Source of the DNA: Paulownia fortunei
Lineage: Eukaryota; Streptophyta; Magnoliopsida; Lamiales; Paulowniaceae
DNA: 64,000 bases
Assembly: GCA_019321725.1 (NCBI GenBank)
Contig: CM033105.1
Coordinates: 13,529,632 to 13,593,631, forward strand
Reading direction: 5' to 3'
Shown here: positions 22,569-35,037 of the stretch, piece by piece
How positions within the stretch are numbered: position 1 is the first letter of the stretch
Layout of the letters: each line of letters opens with the position of its first letter
The notes under the pieces: model-generated
What the model saw: the letters and a program-made list of their open reading frames with translations, nothing else
Databases searched by the model: none
Told to the model about the DNA's origin: nothing
Position numbers and translations under genes: made by a program

Positions 22569-24361
22569 TTTATAGATAGAATCTAAAAAAATTGAAACAA
22601 GGCATAAAATGAGTATTCTTTCAAAATCGTATTAATTTATAACAAGGTTTTTAATCATAAATGTCAACTACTATTTTATTCGAATTCCATCACCCCCAAT
22701 GGAAATTTGGGAAATCATATTTCTTAGTGGGTTTGATGCCTGATCAATATGTCATGTGCACTAATTTTATGAGCCCAAAAAACATAATGAAAGGTGGTTA
22801 AATCTTTAATAATTGTATCGCTATACAACCTTGAAGATATTTTGCCTCACTTATTCCCATATGCCCCAATTTTATTGGTACTAAGCATCAAGCAAGACCT
22901 ATCAAACTTCCATGTAGATGTAGCATCAAAATATTCCACGATTCATGACCAATATAAAGATGAATCTATTTCATGGGCATCGTTATGCTTAGTAGAGATC
23001 ACAACTTTCCATCACAAAGTCATCCCATGACTCATGGCTAATGACTAAGGTAGCAACATCATGTCGTCTCCTTTTGATGGTAGGCATGAATTATTAGGTC
23101 CAACCCAATTTTATCCATATTTGCTTGAAATTAAATTTTGGAAAAATTCCTTTACTTGATCTTAATTCAAGTGGGGTATTTTATTTTAACGAAGACCTTA
23201 TCATTTTATCTTTGTTTATTTAATGAGTTTGTATTCAATTGATAGCAAGCATATCATTGAAAGAAATAAATAAACCCTATGCATGCATCTAATATATACA
23301 TAATTTGATGATCTTGAGCCAAATCATGCAATCTATTTGAACCAAAATGGATCTAGGTCTATCTAAAGGTAATAAAATGAAATCAAAACTATTTCTATCA
23401 CATGGATATAATTCCCATACATTCATGGGCCTTCTCTTAATTCTCCGCCTTGGTCTTTTTTTTTGTCCAACAAAAACAAAAAGAAAACCTCACACTATCT
23501 ACTGTCTTTACATTTCAAAAATGAGAAAGTACATAAAAAAGAGAAATAAGAGGCACGTAGGCCCATTTTAAAATCTAAATACATACATCCAATCATATGG
23601 GTTAATAGCTTCATGATCATCCTATACATGCTTATAAATATATCGCATGAATTTATCAAAGCATGTAAATTTACTGTCTATTAAATTATCAATTTCAAGA
23701 CTTGGGTCAATTTTTTTGATTTTTCATGAAAAAACTTTTTTAAAAAAATAAATTAAAATCAACAACTAATTAAATTAAAAAAATAATTATTAAAAAATTT
23801 TAAAAATTAAAATTTGTAACCCCACATGATAGAGTTATCCAACAACCTGACATGAAGCCAGCATGCTACCAAGAACGACAGCACGCTCGACGGTGTGCAC
23901 ACTTGAGCGCATGCACGTCAGGTACTCAACACCCAATGTATGCGTGCATATTTGCGCAACTGGCGCACACGCTCGTGCATGCCTGCTACCAAGTCGCACA
24001 TATGTTAGGTGTCCTGCATCATCGCTGTACATGCAAACACCCCTCCACCATTGACACGGAAGCTACAAGTCATGCCTGGGCTGGTGCCCTACTAGTGTGC
24101 AGCGTGCATTGGAAGAAGCTCGTGCGCACGCTCAGCCGACGATGCTCTTGCCCTTGGCTCGATGGCGGCTGCTATGATCCAATGACCATCTACACAAAAG
24201 TAGGTTGTTCTGTGATGTATTCATTTTATCCATAATTTAACAATTAAATCAAAAATACAAAATTTATACTAGTCCCAATCAGTAATCACAATTAAACATA
24301 GATTTAACACTTAAATCCTAAAAACATAATCCAAAATATGTAAATCATGGTCTAATATTAC
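22569..24361 (-). other. Copia leader with GC-rich block (copy 3)
   Basis: Inverted and apparently identical copy of 11348-13140. The GC-rich block is at about 23840-24190. Frames on either strand (22794-23030, 23347-23571, 23835-24235) have no recognisable homology and are judged non-coding. Confidence 0.6.
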
Positions 24362-26500
24362 TATTAGGTTCATGTAATTGCAAGGCGTGCGCAGTGGTAA
24401 TTTAAAATTTAATTTAGAAATGCCATATCAAACATGGCATCACACCTAGTTTGATGTGATTATCGATTTTGTATTTTTCAATTACCTAAACTAAATAGTA
24501 AAGGGTTTTTGGATTTATACCTTTTAAGCACATCGACTGTAGAAGAAATTGAAGCAATCAATTGCTAGCCCTCGTACAAAAATTGATTCGCAGGGATCCA
24601 ATTGTCATCCCTCTCATGAAGTTAACATTTCGGGCAAGAACACAACATCTGAACCTCGCTAGCGATTTTAATTCATTTACTATTCTAGTATATCAGAGTG
24701 ATTTAACTGAGTATTAATTTTTAAACGGATATGTGGTAATAGGAATTGAATACTTTGATTCAATCGAAAGATGGAACTTTTGATTAAGGAAGAAAGAAGG
24801 AAGATAGATATTTTTTTTGGGAGAATTCTTTTTTTTCTCTCCTTTTCTTCTTGTTGGCCGAAAATTCTAAAAGTCCTACTCTTAATTTTTGGCCCTCGCC
24901 TTTTATGTGTTGGAGGATTTTGGTTGATCTCATAATTTCCCAAAAATTTCAAACTCTATCTTCAAGGATATCATATATCCTCTTGTGTCTTCCAAAGATA
25001 CTATGCGATATTATCTAATCAAATTAGATAATTCCAAGAATAAGAATATCTTATTCTCTTATCCTTCCATCTTCTTCCAAGAACTCTAGTGGGTCTCTAC
25101 TAATGGGCCACTTTGAATTGGGTTTGGATTTTTATTAAATCCAATTAATTGATTAGACCCAAATTCAATTAATTGATCTTAATCAATTAATTTAATTCAA
25201 TCAAGCCTACTAATCTTATTAGGTCCAATTAAATAATTTAATTATTTAACTGAATAAAATAATTTAATAATTAAATTAATTTATGGCTAAATCAATTAAT
25301 TGTTTCACTCTAATGGGGCTCCCAATGTTTCACTACAAAATTCAATTATTTAATTAAATAATTAATTCAACTCCATGAATTAAATTAAGCCCCAATTATT
25401 TAATATCTATTAATTAATTGAATCCAACTCTTTAGATTAATTTATAGATTAGAAATGCTCTATTCCAAAGTGTGTGACTGTATAGGTTCACAACTAAACT
25501 AGTAGTGAGTTTGCAATATTTGCAACTTATAAATAATAATTATTTTAATTAATTAATATAATTAATTAATTCATTTAAAATTAACTCATTAATTCCAAAA
25601 ACCTCACAATTCATGGGAAATACCTAGAAAGTAAATCATAACTACCTAGTCTTATGTGAAATAGCAAGCGAACCTATATCAATTACGAGTACCATACAAG
25701 TAAGGTCTTTACGTCAACTAATTTCCTAATTTAAGTTTAGGGTATTAATTATTAGTCAAAATCCTAAATGACTCATTAACTATGATTCCATTTCAAGTTC
25801 CATTGACTTATAATGAATTGTTAGAAAAACCCATCTAACATTCTTTCTGCCTCAGTCAAAGACTTTTGAATCATGAACTATGAAACATAGGAGATCCACT
25901 TTTCTACTAGACAGGTGATGGATCCTTTGTCGGCCACTCTTTAACCTCCATACATGCCAATACAATATTTTAATTGTCAGACAATTTGAAGATACATCAA
26001 GATGGAACATGATGTGCACAAGGCTGCCATGTTGCCTTAAATCTAAGAACTAGTCGTGTCATAACATGAAAATTCTTACTTCAAAAAACGTCTCTGACTA
26101 TGAATTTCTAGCCCCCCTGTTCCTATTCGATGTACTTGTTCTCTAACAAGCGTCTGCATACATACACTAACATCACTATGTTGATGCCTATAGAGTGAGA
26201 CATCATTCTCATGCAAGCATGTATCGTATGCGTGGGTCTTATTGACCTATTTGATGTCCCTTCTCAAAAAGCCCTCATCCTAGAACTAATTTTAGCCAAA
26301 GCAATATAGGCTTATTTCATGATCACCAACATATGCGCAACCATGCCCCACACCTAAGTTTTGTCTAGTGACTTTATCTAATTAACATATAGAACTTAAG
26401 ACAAAGAGAAAGTTTAAATGATTAATATAAGTTGAAAAAGACTATTTTTTACAAAAACAACAATACAAAAGACACCCAATCTAATTGCACTACTCTAACA
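24362..26500 (-). repeat. Ty1/copia LTR, copy 3
   Basis: Full-length LTR of 2139 bp on the minus strand, from 26500 (TGTTAGAGTAGTGC in reverse complement) to 24362. It has the same length as the LTR at 651-2789 and is nearly identical to it over most of its length, while its last ~480 bases match the LTR at 9201-11347. Confidence 0.78.
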
Positions 26501-26768
26501 GTGCAATACCCTCATGTTGGCTTTAAAGTTCATTCAACATATTCTAACATGTAACACTTAGCTTGCACATCGCCATTGAATTGTTTACGATGTTCGGTAA
26601 GCTCTTCATTAGTGGCATTCGCCAGAGGTTCACTGGGGGCACAAATTCGAGGACGTAAGCCCTATTTTTTGGTTGCAAGAGAATCCAAAGATTCCTCAGT
26701 CAATCAACAAAATTAGGACTTATGAGTTTGTTAGTGTCCAAGATAGATACAAGTGGATTTTTAGCCAT
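26501..26768 (-). pseudogene. Ty1/copia gag 5' fragment, copy 3
   Basis: ATG at 26768 on the minus strand, with the same Gag N-terminus as at 3057 and 8932. It carries several private substitutions, and there is an extra A in the run just before the start codon. It is cut by the LTR at 26500. Confidence 0.7.
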
Positions 26769-27148
26769 TATTTTCAAAAAATAATACAAAGCAGAAAATA
26801 AGCATTCATGCAGTTTAAACATATATTTACAACAAGGTCTTTTATTATAAATATTACCCACTATTTTATTCGAATTCTATCACTCTCATGAGGGAACTTG
26901 AAGAAATCTAATTTCCTAGTTGGTTTAAAGTCCAACTAACTTTGTCATACACCCTAATAATATGAGCCTATATGACAAAGGCAAAAGGTATGCAACATAT
27001 TGCCAATTGCATCAATATGCAACTTTAAGATATTGTACTTCATTTTTCCTATTTGCCCATAAGGTAATCAATGTCAAACATAACCCATCAAAATATCCAT
27101 GTAAGTGAAACCCCTAAATATCCTATAACTCGTGGCTAATATTTAGAC
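26769..27148 (-). other. Truncated copia leader, copy 3
   Basis: The gag-proximal part of the leader only. The rest, including the primer-binding site present in copies 1 and 2, is replaced by the unrelated segment that follows. Confidence 0.6.
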
Positions 27149-27488
27149 TTTAACACTTAGAGTAAACTACCAACAAGGCCAAAGGTAAGTAAAGATTCAT
27201 TTGAAACTATAATGAATGGACATAGTATGTCTTGATGTATTTGTACTAAATGTGATGATGATAATTGGAGAGGTATGATAACCAGTAGATTATGCAACTC
27301 ATGATATTGAAAATGTTGGAAAGAAGTTTATAGCAAAATGGCTTACATTCATACCATTCACGAGTATTTGCACAAGCAAGCATGAGACATGCGCAAAATT
27401 GAGATTTTTACATGGACGACATACTTTGAGAAAGGGATTGTGCTACAAAGATATTTTTTTGGCCACTACTAGTGCATCAAGGCATGGA
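27149..27488. other. Replacement segment in copy 3
   Basis: About 340 bases with no counterpart in the other two arms, replacing 1478 bases. I recognise no gene, LTR end or target duplication at either junction. The left junction follows ATATTTAGAC and the right junction precedes GCAATTTATAAG. Confidence 0.7.
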
Positions 27489-28528
27489 GGCAATTTATAA
27501 GAACATTCTTGAGCTTTAAGTTTCGAAAATTTTTGCATGTGTTAATTGTCAATGTTACAAAATCTAAGCAGTCAATTTTATATCGAGATAAGAGAGGAAA
27601 TTAGGTTGATCAATACATTGGATAATCATGGTCGTGTTATAGTTTTGGAAATATTGAAGGTGATAGTAGTAAGCTTATATGATTTGATTCGATTTGATCA
27701 AGGTATTTCGAAGGCATAATTGAGAAATTGCATATTTAAAACATTATACATGATGTACCATGATTGACATGTAATATTACAAGGCCTATATATGTGTAAG
27801 ATTTATTGAAGTGTCGTATTGACACAGGGTAAGAATTGGGTATCGACCGAGTTAGAAATTAAATGAACGACTAGAAATTAGTGTTGCAAATATTTATGAG
27901 ATCTGGTGGTAATTAAGATAGGTTGTAATGAGATGAATAAATTTGGGAAACACTTGATTGTGGCTGTCTAAGATGAGTGTAAAATCAAATTATGCCACAA
28001 AACCACACCTCATGCTTCTTTGCCACCTCACAGTTGAACACCTCAAGCTCCTCTTTATTCCTAAGCAAGAAGCCACAACTAAGACCATTTTCAGACCTTA
28101 TTTCACCGTCAAAACATCCATATTAATCTCCCTAAAGTGTTCTCAAGTGGTTCTAAGTGAAAGAGAAAGCAAAACAAGCAAAAGGAAGTAGAAATCAACA
28201 AGTAGAAGATGAAAACTGAACCTATGTGAGCTTGACTCACGATTTTGTCAATTTTTTTTATTTTTTTAGGGTTTATGATTTCTAATGATTATATTATTTT
28301 TTATAATCATGTTAAGGTGTTATTTGTGGTGTTATTATGCACAAAAGGAAGGACTTTTGGTTGCAAAAACTAAATAAGAATCACTAGGAACGTAACTGTG
28401 TACATGCTGATTTCTATGTTCTTAGGCTTTAAATATGCACAATAACTTGGAAAAAACCTGTATTTTTCATCACAAATGTGTTTATATATGGGTTGAGGTT
28501 TATATATTTAAGGTTGGATAGGTTAGAA
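27489..28528 (-). repeat. Copia LTR 3' part, copy 3
   Basis: Matches 4916-5990 with scattered differences and two indels. The 77-codon frame at 27958-28191 corresponds to 5424-5657 with about seven residue changes. There is no evidence that it is a gene. Confidence 0.5.
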
Positions 28529-28799
28529 TTCGAAGTAGAGTATGATAATGAAAGAACACAAAACTTCCACATGAAATACTCTATTTTAGTGTTATGTAAA
28601 AGGGGGGTTGATTTTGCTAAGGTTAATCTATTTTTTTTTGATAGGGCTATAACATGGTTAAACCTTTTTCAATAGAGTACACCATTTTTCAATATTTTCT
28701 TCATCTTTTAACTTATCCTCTGACTTTGTATCTACTCAAAATATATCAAAATATAAGTGCACAACTCGATCACTTATGTGATGAAACATCCTAATTTGT
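28529..28799. other. No feature recognised
   Basis: AT-rich DNA beginning where the palindrome homology ends. A 65-codon frame here (28478-28675) starts inside the repeat and has no recognisable homology. Confidence 0.5.
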
Positions 28800-29335
28800 G
28801 TTATTGAGATTGTTAATTGAATTATGAGTTTATCAACTACTCCCAAACTTATATTTTGCTCGTCCTCGAGCAAAGTTACACATCAAACTAGGCACAAGCT
28901 CATAATTTGATAATGAATAAATAATCTCAATGTTTCAAACATGCCTCAACAAATTTACAATTTCACAAAAATCTAGAAATCAGTCAAAAGGCTAATCAAG
29001 TAACACTATAAAACTCATGCCAAATTCATATTGTCACAAAATCTGAAAGTGCTTGTGTACTTAATCAATGTCAAGTTTTACGTGTGCTTTTTAGTTCAAA
29101 TTTTGTAAACGAATAACTCTCTTAATCAATCAAAGAAGTTTTGAGCATTCTGTAAGCTTGCTTTTCATATACCTTCTCCACTAATGTAGGCACTCACAAA
29201 CTTTGATCATTAGGGCTTTAATAAGATTGTAATGCATGGCCTAGGTATTAGCTACAAAGAAAGGGTAAGGATCAAGCAAAGTAAGAGAGCATAATATATT
29301 GCACGTAAAATCTCACTAGAGAGTATGGTGTTAAT
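28800..29335 (+). repeat. Dispersed repeat, copy a (retroelement non-coding DNA)
   Basis: Related to 32385-32885 in the same orientation. Shared blocks include the start (CTCGTCCTC), ACACTATAAAACT, ACCTTCTCCACTAATGTAG and AAAGAAAGGGTAAG. Sequence of this kind is common in untranslated parts of plant Ty3/gypsy elements, which is an inference. No gene is visible. The stretch 29336-29767 also shows none. Confidence 0.6.
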
Positions 29336-29767
29336 AAGTAATAAAGAGTGAGTAGAGTATCTTATCCCTAGAGAGTGTATGTGTGAGTACCAAATATAGA
29401 TTACCTATGCTATAACCTAATGATTTTTATGATGTTTGATTTAAATTGCAAGAACTAACAAATTAAACAAAAGCAACTAAAACCCAAGGAGATTAGGGGA
29501 TTGAATTCAGTAGTAAGAAGAGTCAAGACATTAGTTAGCCATCCTATGTTGTTATGAACCTAGCTTAATTATGATTAGGAATGTGTCGGTTGTGTGATAG
29601 TGGGTCTTTCTATTGTAATTGGTGCTCTCTCTCGAGATGGATCAAATCTCTTAGTAGGCTACTGACGCTGTCTCTAGCTACGGGCCATCCCACTAAAAGT
29701 GTCTTGAGCTTGTTTTATTCCACTAGCTTTTGATTTTCATACCTATGACTACTACATGTACCTATGT

Positions 29768-31350
29768 TGTAATGCCTAATTCTTAATTCTCTCCTACATA
29801 GCCAATAATAAGCATTTTTCATCAATATGGATCTAATCAATATACATTATCGGATTATGGCATACAAATAACATTATTGCACGAACATGAATAATTGTTA
29901 CTATATGCTCCAGTTATGCTTTAACATGCATTAGTACATGAAATATGAGATTAAACTTTTGTTTCTTGATTTAACATATTCCTTAAGTGCCTTTTTGTAG
30001 TGAAAAACTCAGTATCTCAGTTAAGGAAGATTGATATACTGAATGATCATGAAATAAATTATTTGTATTGCTTCATACTAGTTATATGATAAAGTGATTA
30101 ATTGCCTAAATATTTACTTGAAATATGTTACATTTGGCTAAGAACTAAAAGTATGCAAAATTGTGCAATTTGATTAGTTGGTTGACTGGGTTGCATGGAA
30201 TCATTCTAAACCGCATTGCACTTGATTATAATACCAAAGCATCAATTTTTGTTATCTCCCTAGCCCATAAACATGGCTTTTAGCATGAGAAGACACCAAA
30301 CATGATGCAACCAATCATAGCCCTCCACTTACCTTTATTTGAAAGGTCAAAGAAATCATTTTCATCCATATTTCTTGTGGAAGCACCTGAAAAATGACCA
30401 GCACTTATTCTCCTAAGTTTCTCACAAATTTATACACTCTCATACTCATAAAAATTGAATTCAATCCACAAGAATCCATAGAACACAAACTAGAACAAGT
30501 TTCCACCCTTTTAAGCTTGAAAACCGTTGATTTTGAAGCTTAATTCCAACTTAATCAAGATATATTCTTTTTCAATGTTTCTTATGCTAAATTTGTATTA
30601 TCTTGTATGGTTACATATTTTAGTTTGTTTTTGTATGATTGAAAACTTATGTAAGTTACACTTGAAGCCAAAACTAAGTTAGTTAAGCTAGTTTTTAGCA
30701 AAATTGATAGTCTTGAGTTGTTTTTGTTGATTTTTTAATGCTTATATTGTGTTTTAAGGTGCCTACAAATGATTTTGAACAATATCAATTAGTTTGCTTA
30801 ATTGAAGGTTAGAATTAATTTAAGTTAGAACCAAGTTTACGTCATTTTAATTCGAATTGTGTTCATATTTTGTGGGCTGTCCTAATAATTATGTTTGAAT
30901 TATTAGTTATTTAATGGTTTCCCTAATGTTTAATATCTTGAATTAGTAGTAAAATATGGAATATGCATTATTTTTAAGGTTATATAATTGATATGGAATT
31001 ATTTACAAAAGATTGAAAAATGTATACGATTTTAATTAGAATAGACTAAATGATTTATAAAAAGGACAATAAGTGGTACATGATTCGATTATGTTAGGCC
31101 TTTAACACATTCTATCTTCAAAAGAGATTGACCTTTTCACTTAGCACAAAGTGGACTTGAGGTAAGTTGAAGCTTTCATTTGCTGTATCACAAGAATCAT
31201 ATAATGTTGTTCATGTTTTAATGTGATTGTTATTATTTGTGAAATGATGAAATGTTTGATGCATTTATGGTTTATGAAGCATGATACTATTAAGGATATA
31301 ATGAGGTTTTTGAAAAGAAAGTATGGTACTTGATTGAGAATTTAGGTGTA
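29768..31350 (-). repeat. Truncated solo-type LTR, inverted relative to 59848-62088
   Basis: Reverse-complement homology to 60550-62088 along its whole length. It begins at TGTAATGCC (the 3' terminus of the LTR read in reverse) at 29768. It stops at about 31350, so the other LTR end is missing. Similarity is clearly lower than among the palindrome arms. Confidence 0.75.
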
Positions 31351-32384
31351 GAGTGTGTGTGGGTGATGAATTGTGTGTTGAATGATGTGTGAATTGAATA
31401 TATGTTAATTGTATGTGTGTATAGTGCATCTTTCAAGAGCAACACATGGGGAGTGATTTGTAGGTGTATCTAATCTGTATCTATTACAAAAGATGCCAAA
31501 ATTTGCCTTTGATCGCCACTTGTTGCAACTCTAAGCAAAATAAATTAATTTTGTTACAAGGATGGCACCTAGGCGTCTTGTTTTGGTGCCTAGGTGCCAA
31601 CTGCTCTATTTTCATTCAGCTTGGATACTTAGGCGCCCTATTTTGGTGCTTAGGCATAATGACCTCAGTTTTATTTGGCGCTTAGGTGCCCTATTCTTGC
31701 CCCTAAGCGCGGTTACTGCAGTTTTTCTCTCTCACTTTAGTGCTTTGACACTGTTCATACACTTTCAACTGATTTTTAACCTTTTTCAAGAATGAAATAA
31801 CTTTAGTATCTTCATAACAATAATAACTCTATCTGTTAGCTTTCTTTATCCACTTGAATCAGATCCATATCATATTTTGGAGAATATTATGCCACAAATA
31901 CGGGGACTGCCACATTTAAAGTTTTAGTGTACTTTTGACTTTTTTACCATTTTTTTCTCTTTAAAATCAATTGAACTGGGATATTTTGTCAATATAAAAT
32001 TGTAGATCTATCACTTATCTTTCCAATGATCCATGAATCAAGTCAATAGACCTTTGGATTAGACATTTATGACCGCAGTGGCACCGTGTCAATAGAATTT
32101 GGCCCAAGAATACTTAGTTTTAACTTTGTTTTAGCTCATTTTCAATCCCTTGATTCTCGAACTCCTATCACACACAAAACATTAATAAAAATCTAATATT
32201 TAACAAGAACAAAGCAAGGAATAAATAAAGGAATTAATACAAAATATGTAAGAATAGGCACTTATCACCTCCATTTCTTATTCTTAGTCCCTACACATAA
32301 TTATCACAAAATAAGACATAATTGTATCGATTATAAGCAAAAACATGTGCAATTATGCTCATGGAGGTGTCGGAAATATGACAC
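31351..32384. repeat. Non-coding DNA with ~56-bp hairpin repeats
   Basis: At 31563-31715 three loosely repeated units lie about 56 bp apart, built from CCTAGGCG/CTTAGGCG. The first forms a perfect 12-bp inverted repeat (31563-31574 with 31588-31599). The third forms a perfect 9-bp one (31678-31686 with 31702-31710). The frames crossing them (31464-31685, 31562-31795) are probably by-products of the repeat. Nothing else is recognised in the interval. Confidence 0.6.
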
Positions 32385-32885
32385 TTTTAGAGCCTATCAA
32401 CTACCCCAAAACTTACCTTTTTCTCGTCCTCAAGCAAAACTCAAAATTAAACAAACATAAGCTCATACTTTAATCATGAATTACTAAGCTTGATCAACCA
32501 ATTCCAGTGCCTCATCATTCTTTATTGTACATGAATAGAAAGGTTAGCCACAAAGCTAGTCAAATGACACTATAAAACTTATATTTCATCAATCTTGTCA
32601 TGAATTTAAAATGTATGTGTGTAAAGTGTCAAGCTTAAGTTTCATGCATACATTTTAGGTATGAATTTCACAACCAACGACTCTCATGATATATAATTAA
32701 ATGATATCTAGGTGTTCTATAGGCTTGATTTTCATACACCTTCTCCACTAATGTAGACACTTGCAAACTTAGATCAAAAGAACTTCAATAAGCTTGTAAC
32801 GTAAGGCCTAATTATTATCTAACAAAGAAAGGGTAAGCATAAATAATGTAAGAGAGTATAAAACGTTGCACATAAAATCTCACTC
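32385..32885 (+). repeat. Dispersed repeat, copy b
   Basis: Second copy of the family described at 28800-29335, in direct orientation and clearly diverged. Confidence 0.6.
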
Positions 32886-33035
32886 TCCTTCTTTCTTTTC
32901 TTTTTCCCAATTCTCTTACTTTTCATTTTGGATTCATACTTTTCTTTTGTTTTCTTTACAACAACTTTTTTTTCTTTTACTTTTTTTTCATTCGCAATTT
33001 TTTTCATTTCCTTTTTTTCATGAATCCCAATACTT
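32883..33035. repeat. Polypyrimidine low-complexity tract
   Basis: A T- and C-dominated run with many TTTTC/CTTTT repeats. It produces lysine-rich or phenylalanine-rich frames on the two strands, neither credible as a gene. The following 33036-34679 is AT-rich non-coding DNA with no recognised gene. ACTCGAGAGAGG-type motifs occur at about 34483 and 34662. Confidence 0.6.
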
Positions 33036-34679
33036 CATTTCTTGTGCTTTTGCTGTCACAACCCCCGAACTTGTTTCTTTTCATCAACATGAATTGTGAT
33101 GGTTTTCTTGCACATTTTCTTTACTCATACCCCTAAGTGCATTCATCCATCCCTCAACATGTCTCCATATGATCCCTTGATAGGATTGTGTACAAAATGT
33201 CACACCTTAAGGTCTCTTAGGGACAATCATTGGATTGTCGGGCTGTAAAAAGGGCAGGTGTAGTGAGCTTCAAGAGACAAAGTCGAATGGTGGTCATTCA
33301 TATGCATTGCACATGCCATTCTTTGAAAAGGTTCAAAGAGGTAACTAGTGAATTAAAAGGTGATCATGGTAGGCTTGAAAGACACAAACGAGTCAAATAT
33401 AGCCTAAATCATTCTAAGTTTGCTAGGTATATAGGATTTCTCCTCAAAGAGTAATCAAGCAAGTTCTAGAATACTATAAATTGACCAATACAACTCATTG
33501 TAAGCAAAATACAACACCAAGTAGCACACAATTCATAAGATTTCAACACAACATGCTTAATGAAAATTCATCATTCATGATAAAGATTAAATACACATAA
33601 GAATCGCCATGTCGAAAGATTAATAATCTTTCTTTTCTCTGGACTCTATATAATATCAAGTAGGTATCATCATAGACAATTAGTAATCAAGTTATTCATT
33701 CAATCACAAAACATGAACTCAACTAAGTTTGTCAACAAAGCATGCTTGCTCTCAAACTCTCATCACATAACATGGGTAATTCACATACAAAGCTTCAACA
33801 AAAAAATGGCTTAATTTTTTCACATACATAAAGCTCAAACACACAAAATACGAATCCCACCCCTAACTTTAAAATTAACATTGTACTCAATGTTTAAATA
33901 AATAAAGCATAGAAGGGGGGATAGAAAAGTCCTCTTTCCAATAGATGATGCCCTTGGAGTCTATGGGAGATCCACACTTATTACTAAGGAGACGTCCATC
34001 TATACAAGAAAAAAAAAGAGACATGAAAGCACATAAGCTATGCACAACTAAAAGAGACTTTTTAGACTTCTTGGAGGACAACTTGCTAACAAAATGGATT
34101 TAGTAGAGAGAAAATAGGGGAAAGCCATGAAAAGAGGAGGAATTTTAGGATTTTTTTAGAGAAAGAATAATTGAAATGAGTTAAAAGGAGAAGATTGTAT
34201 GAACAAAATGAGGTGGGTTCTTAGAGACAAAAGGCCATTCATTTTTCTGGAACAAAAAGAAGAGGAGGTTTGGATAGAAGAAAGCCATTTTTGAAGAAAA
34301 GGAAGCCACTCTTGGAGACAAGGAGAGTTTCAATCATTTATCTCACTTCAATCATTTCTATGTTTTGAATTCCAATCAATATTAGTTCAAGTTATTCATC
34401 TTGTTTGTGTTATCTTATTTAGTATTGTATATTGATTATTTGGCCATTAATTGAGATTGTTGATGTATGAAATTCGATACTCGAGAGAGGAAAGATTATA
34501 CATGATCATAAGGGTAACACAACCTATGAATCATAGAGTTGAGAAGCTTATGAAACCTTTGAAGTTTTGAAAAAAAAATATCATTGAACTTTTGTGAACT
34601 TTTATTCTAGAGTTTTTATAGAGATATTGAAATTCATGTTAGAACTCATAGTTAATTTGGCACTCGAGAGAGGGCACTA

Positions 34680-34925
34680 ACATTTAGTGGACTACATACA
34701 ATTCTTTTAGATCAAATCTAAAATGGTGCCTTGCTCCATTTGTCCCACAAATGGTGATTTGGTCATCCTACCCTTAAGATAAGATTAATAAGTCGGCATA
34801 TATGCAAGTCCAAGAGGTCAAGCAAACAAGTCATCTTGTGAATTCTTTCTTCAGTGATATGACCTAACCTAGCATATCATAATTATGCATAAGTATGATT
34901 ATCTAAACTTATTTTGTTGATTTTG
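34680..34925 (-). pseudogene. Copia integrase fragment, inverted copy of 15466-15711
   Basis: Reverse-complement match to the GAG-pre-integrase and integrase start of the degenerate copia element. The RLGH and GRMTKSPF-type codons are both within the matched stretch. About 245 bases are shared with high similarity and end abruptly on both sides. Confidence 0.75.
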
Positions 34926-35037
34926 TTAGATGGAATTTTTTTGGTTGTGTAAATTGCCAAAGTACGAACATCAAAAGTCATGGAACATTTCCATTTTTTA
35001 ATTTTTCAATCAAAACTTTATCTGAATTAACAAAAAT

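Larger units (their letters stand above)
21063..24838 (-). repeat. Arm B of inverted duplication flanking the gap
   Basis: Inverted copy of 10871-14645. Beyond about 24838 the sequence stops matching the right palindrome arm and becomes nearly identical to the left arm from about 1130. This gives a sharp change of affinity inside one repeat. Confidence 0.9.
23716..28528 (+). repeat. Third copy of the palindrome arm
   Basis: Parallel to 1-5994. From 23716 to about 24838 it is identical to the reverse complement of the right arm. From about 24840 to about 26390 it is nearly identical to the left arm. From 26390 to its end it differs from both. Bases 27149-27488 replace 1478 bases of the arm (3438-4915), and about 55 further bases are missing near 27875. 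It ends at GAATTC (28529-28534), where the palindrome folds back but this copy continues into other DNA. Confidence 0.88.

Noticed and set aside
31464..31795. Two overlapping small proteins with LGALFWCLG-type repeats
   Set aside because: The repetition comes from the underlying ~56-bp DNA repeat in two frames; no signal of coding.
32819..33099. Lysine-rich and phenylalanine-rich frames
   Set aside because: Low-complexity polypyrimidine tract read on two strands.
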